Source: Candidatus Omnitrophota bacterium (GTDB lineage Bacteria; Omnitrophota; Gorgyraeia; Gygaellales; Profunditerraquicolaceae). Taken from it: DNA of 33,203 nt. Below are positions 30,390 through 33,203 of the stretch, piece by piece. Location: assembly GCA_018895075.1 (NCBI GenBank), contig JAHIOW010000037.1:1-33203 (forward strand). The letters are read 5' to 3'. The notes below the pieces were generated by a model, which saw nothing but the letters and a program-made list of their open reading frames with translations, did not search any database and was not told where the DNA came from. Both the position numbers and the translations under genes were made by a program. How positions within the stretch are numbered: the first letter of the stretch is position 1; each line of letters opens with the position of its first letter.

Positions 30390-31223
30390 ATGGGGATTAA
30401 AAAATTCAAACCTACGACAAGTTCTAGACGCTGGATGGAAGGCTCTGACTTTTCAGAGATTACTAAGGATAGGCCCACGAAGTCCCTGCTCTTACCCTTA
30501 AAAAAGACCGGCGGCAGAAATTCTTACGGCCGCATAACCACCAGACATAAGGGTGGTGGTCATAAGAGGATGTTGAGGATTATCGATTTTAAAAGAGATT
30601 TATTCAATATGCCTGCAAAGGTAATAAGTATTGAATATGATCCAAATCGTTCTGCGCGGATTGCCTTAGTAGAATATCCTACTAAAGAAAGAAGATATAT
30701 CTTAGCGCCAGTGGGTTTAGGGGTGGGAGATGAGGTTGTATCATCCAACCAAAAAGATATAGAAATAAAGATAGGCAATTGTCTTCTTTTAAGATATATT
30801 CCTAACGGAACCCCGATACATAATATAGAATTAAATAAAGGCAGAGGTGGTCAGATTGTAAGATCTGCGGGTGTCTCTGCTCAGATTATGGCAAAAGAGG
30901 ATAAGTATGCCCATGTCAGGCTTCCTTCGACAGAAGTAAGGCTTATAGATTTAGATTGCTATGCTACCATCGGCCAAATTAGTAATATAGAACATGAGGC
31001 GATTACTATTGGTAAGGCAGGCCGGAGTCGTTGGCTGGGTATCAGGCCAACCGTAAGAGGCGCAGCTATGAATCCTGTAGATCATCCCCATGGCGGTGGT
31101 GAAGGAAAAGCAGGACAAGGGAATCCTCACCCTGTGTCACCTTGGGGTCAACCTTCAAAGGGTTTTAAGACGAGAAAAAAAAGGAAATATTCTGATAAGT
31201 TTATTGTCAAGAGAGGAAAATAA
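30390..31223 (+). CDS. rplB: 50S ribosomal protein L2
   Basis: [47 protein letters not shown]. Confidence 0.98.
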   Translation: MGIKKFKPTTSSRRWMEGSDFSEITKDRPTKSLLLPLKKTGGRNSYGRITTRHKGGGHKRMLRIIDFKRDLFNMPAKVISIEYDPNRSARIALVEYPTKERRYILAPVGLGVGDEVVSSNQKDIEIKIGNCLLLRYIPNGTPIHNIELNKGRGGQIVRSAGVSAQIMAKEDKYAHVRLPSTEVRLIDLDCYATIGQISNIEHEAITIGKAGRSRWLGIRPTVRGAAMNPVDHPHGGGEGKAGQGNPHPVSPWGQPSKGFKTRKKRKYSDKFIVKRGK

Positions 31224-31224
31224 T

Positions 31225-31512
31225 ATGCCCAGGTCATTAAAAAAGGGTCCATTTGTAGATGAAAAATTATTAAAAAAAGTAGAAAATGTTCGTCGCTTAG
31301 GTGTCCGTCAGGCTATAAAGACTTGGTCAAGGCGTTCAACCGTAATACCGGATTTTGTAGGATTGACTTTTGCAGTCCATGATGGCAGGAAGCATGTTCC
31401 CATTTTTATTACTGAGAATATGGTTGGCCATAAATTAGGTGAATTCGCTCCCACGCGGATATTTAGAAAACACAGCGGAGTGAGAGCTAAAAAGGCTGCA
31501 GAGAAAACTTAA
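31225..31512 (+). CDS. rpsS: 30S ribosomal protein S19
   Basis: [20 protein letters not shown] starts at ATG 31225; the upstream part of the ORF-track call (31090 onward) overlaps rplB and is not credible. Confidence 0.97.
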   Translation: MPRSLKKGPFVDEKLLKKVENVRRLGVRQAIKTWSRRSTVIPDFVGLTFAVHDGRKHVPIFITENMVGHKLGEFAPTRIFRKHSGVRAKKAAEKT

Positions 31513-31538
31513 AATGCAGGGTAAAGAGTAAAAATACG

Positions 31539-31871
31539 ATGGTAGTTAAGGCAGAGGGTAAATTTTTACGGATTACACCTACGAAAGTACGGCAGGTGAT
31601 AGATTTAATACGTTACAAGGATGCCCTAGAGGCTCAGGCTATCCTTATCTCGTTAAATAAAAGAGCCAAGGAGTATCTAATAAAAATATTGCGACAGGCA
31701 ATGGCGAACGCCAAGTTAAAGGGATTAAAACCAGAGCAATTATATATATCCAAGATAATTTGTGATGGCGGACCTACATGGAAGAGATTTAAGGCAGCCT
31801 CCTTTGGCAGGGCGGTGCCTATAAAAAAAAGAACTTCGCATATCAGGATAGAGTTGGATTTAAAAACATAG
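31539..31871 (+). CDS. rplV: 50S ribosomal protein L22
   Basis: LRITPTKVRQVIDLIRYKDALEAQAIL, GGPTWKRFKAASFGRAVPIKKRTSHIRIEL. Confidence 0.97.
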   Translation: MVVKAEGKFLRITPTKVRQVIDLIRYKDALEAQAILISLNKRAKEYLIKILRQAMANAKLKGLKPEQLYISKIICDGGPTWKRFKAASFGRAVPIKKRTSHIRIELDLKT

Positions 31872-31881
31872 AGGTACAACG

Positions 31882-32586
31882 ATGGGACAAAAAGTTCATC
31901 CTTTTGCATTAAGGCTCGGTTATATAAAAACCTGGCATAGCAGGTGGTTTGCTAAACACACAAGTTATGGTCGGTTTATTGAAGAAGATTATAGGATTAG
32001 AAAATTTATTGAAGAAAGATTTCAGCATGCAGCAATTTCCCTGATTATAATAGAGAGATTAGCAGAACGTGTTAAGATCCGGATATTTACCGCCAGGCCC
32101 GGAGTAATAATCGGCCGTCACGGTGCCGAGATAGAGCATCTACGCGAAGATTTAAATAATATGATTAAAAGGGAAATCTCTATAGATATACAAGAGATAA
32201 AAGAACCCGCATTAGAGGCTCAGTTGGTGGCAAAGAACGTAGCCTTGCAGTTGCAGAAGAGGATTGCTTTCCGTCGGGCAATAAAACGCGCCATAGAACA
32301 ATCTATTTCTGCAGGAGCGCAAGGAATAAAGATAAGTTGTTCAGGTAGATTGGGTGGCGCAGAGATGTCGCGAACCGAGACGTATAAGCAAGGCAAAGTT
32401 CCCCTACAAACCTTGCGGGCTGATATAGACTATGGTTTTACTGCAAGTCTAACCACATATGGCCTGATTGGGATTAAGGTTTGGATTTATAAGGGCGATA
32501 TCCTTACTAAAAAGATTGCTAAGGAAACCATAGAAGAGGGTAATGTTGAGGGTAGAGAGAAAGCATTAAAGAAATCAGAAGAATAA
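31882..32586 (+). CDS. rpsC: 30S ribosomal protein S3
   Basis: GQKVHPFALRLGYIKTWHSRWFA, ARPGVIIGRHGAEIEHLREDL, IKISCSGRLGGAEMSRTE. Confidence 0.98.
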   Translation: MGQKVHPFALRLGYIKTWHSRWFAKHTSYGRFIEEDYRIRKFIEERFQHAAISLIIIERLAERVKIRIFTARPGVIIGRHGAEIEHLREDLNNMIKREISIDIQEIKEPALEAQLVAKNVALQLQKRIAFRRAIKRAIEQSISAGAQGIKISCSGRLGGAEMSRTETYKQGKVPLQTLRADIDYGFTASLTTYGLIGIKVWIYKGDILTKKIAKETIEEGNVEGREKALKKSEE

Positions 32587-32607
32587 AGTGAGACTGAAAT
32601 GGTAATG

Positions 32608-33015
32608 ATGCCTAAAAGAGTAAAGTATCGTAAATCGCAACGCGGAAAGAGACGCGGGGTGGCCACTCGAGGTTCAAATTTAGCTTTTGGTGAATTTGGA
32701 TTAAAGGTTTTAGAGAATGGCTGGCTTAAGAATAGCCAGATAGAAGCGGTTCGTGTTACCTTAGCTCGAAAATTACATAAAGGCGGAAGGCTCTGGATTA
32801 GGGTTTTTCCTCATAAATCAGTAACAAAGAAACCTGCCGAAGTACGCATGGGTAAGGGTAAAGGAGAGCTCGACCACTGGGTTTGCGTAGTAAGGCGGGG
32901 TTGCGTTATGTTTGAAATGGGCGGTGTGCCTGAAGAATTTGCGCGGCAATGCTTTAGATTAGTAGCCTATAAATTACCATTTAGGACAAGATTTGTAACG
33001 CGAATACATAAGTGA
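32608..33015 (+). CDS. rplP: 50S ribosomal protein L16
   Basis: MPKRVKYRKSQRGKRRGVATRG, LWIRVFPHKSVTKKPAEVRMGKGKGELDHWVCVV. Confidence 0.97.
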   Translation: MPKRVKYRKSQRGKRRGVATRGSNLAFGEFGLKVLENGWLKNSQIEAVRVTLARKLHKGGRLWIRVFPHKSVTKKPAEVRMGKGKGELDHWVCVVRRGCVMFEMGGVPEEFARQCFRLVAYKLPFRTRFVTRIHK

Positions 33016-33029
33016 GGACATAAGTTATG

Positions 33030-33049
33030 CCTGCCTGCCGGCAGGCAGG
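33030..33049. repeat. Perfect 20-bp palindrome cctgcctgccggcaggcagg after rplP
   Basis: Sequence equals its own reverse complement; near-copy in pdxA. Confidence 0.9.
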
Positions 33050-33074
33050 GAGCCTTATATTAAACAGGAGTTTG

Positions 33075-33203
33075 TTAGTTTTTCAGCCTTTCTTTGAATC
33101 GTTCTGATTTGATGTTGTATAAGGCAACAGCGAGTTCTTTGTTCTTTGATAGTAAGAAGCTGGAGTCAATGATGATAAGTGAAGCGACAGCGTGTTTGCA
33201 TTC
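33075..33203 (-). CDS. Unidentified C-terminal fragment of a convergent ORF (42 codons, runs off the window)
   Basis: Open frame on - strand: ECKHAVASLIIIDSSFLLSKNKELAVALYNIKSERFKERLKN*; no family recognised. Confidence 0.3.
   Translation of the reverse strand, partial: ECKHAVASLIIIDSSFLLSKNKELAVALYNIKSERFKERLKN

Noticed and set aside
31090-31224. N-terminal extension of the rpsS ORF in the track
   Set aside because: Overlaps rplB in another frame; S19 begins at [12 protein letters not shown] (31225).
1-33203. CRISPR array, prophage or defence system
   Set aside because: No regularly spaced identical repeats, no cas, phage or toxin-antitoxin motifs seen.

Overview
This is a compact chromosomal housekeeping segment with nearly all genes on the + strand. 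The order is: 3' end of hisD, hisB-hisH-hisA-hisF-hisI, trpE, rpsP, yajC, a secD-secF fusion, a short Mfd-like translocase, a SurA/PpiC-like chaperone, pdxA, rsmA/ksgA, an HTH plus LAGLIDADG-like ORF that reads through tRNA-Thr(GGU), rpmG (missing from the ORF track), tRNA-Trp, secE, nusG, rplK, rplA, rplJ, rplL, a single in-frame rpoB-rpoC fusion, rpsL, rpsG, fusA, tuf, then the S10 operon from rpsJ to rplP. Gene content and the repeat types suggest an uncultured PVC/Omnitrophota-like bacterium; this is a weak inference, not a placement. No CRISPR array, prophage or defence island was found. The most interesting observations are: (1) short imperfect hairpin elements whose arms are made of short reiterated words, one inserted in-frame in hisF, one forming the signal-peptide region of the SurA-like gene, and one between hisI and trpE, plus a different GC-rich palindrome type in pdxA and after rplP (together resembling the idea of Rickettsia palindromic elements); (2) a natural rpoBC fusion; (3) a minimal Mfd lacking most of the UvrB-like module and the C-terminal D7; (4) a homing-endonuclease-like ORF whose last codons are a complete tRNA gene; (5) an S10 operon that breaks off exactly at a dispersed palindrome. 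All assignments come from reading motifs by eye; no database search was run.
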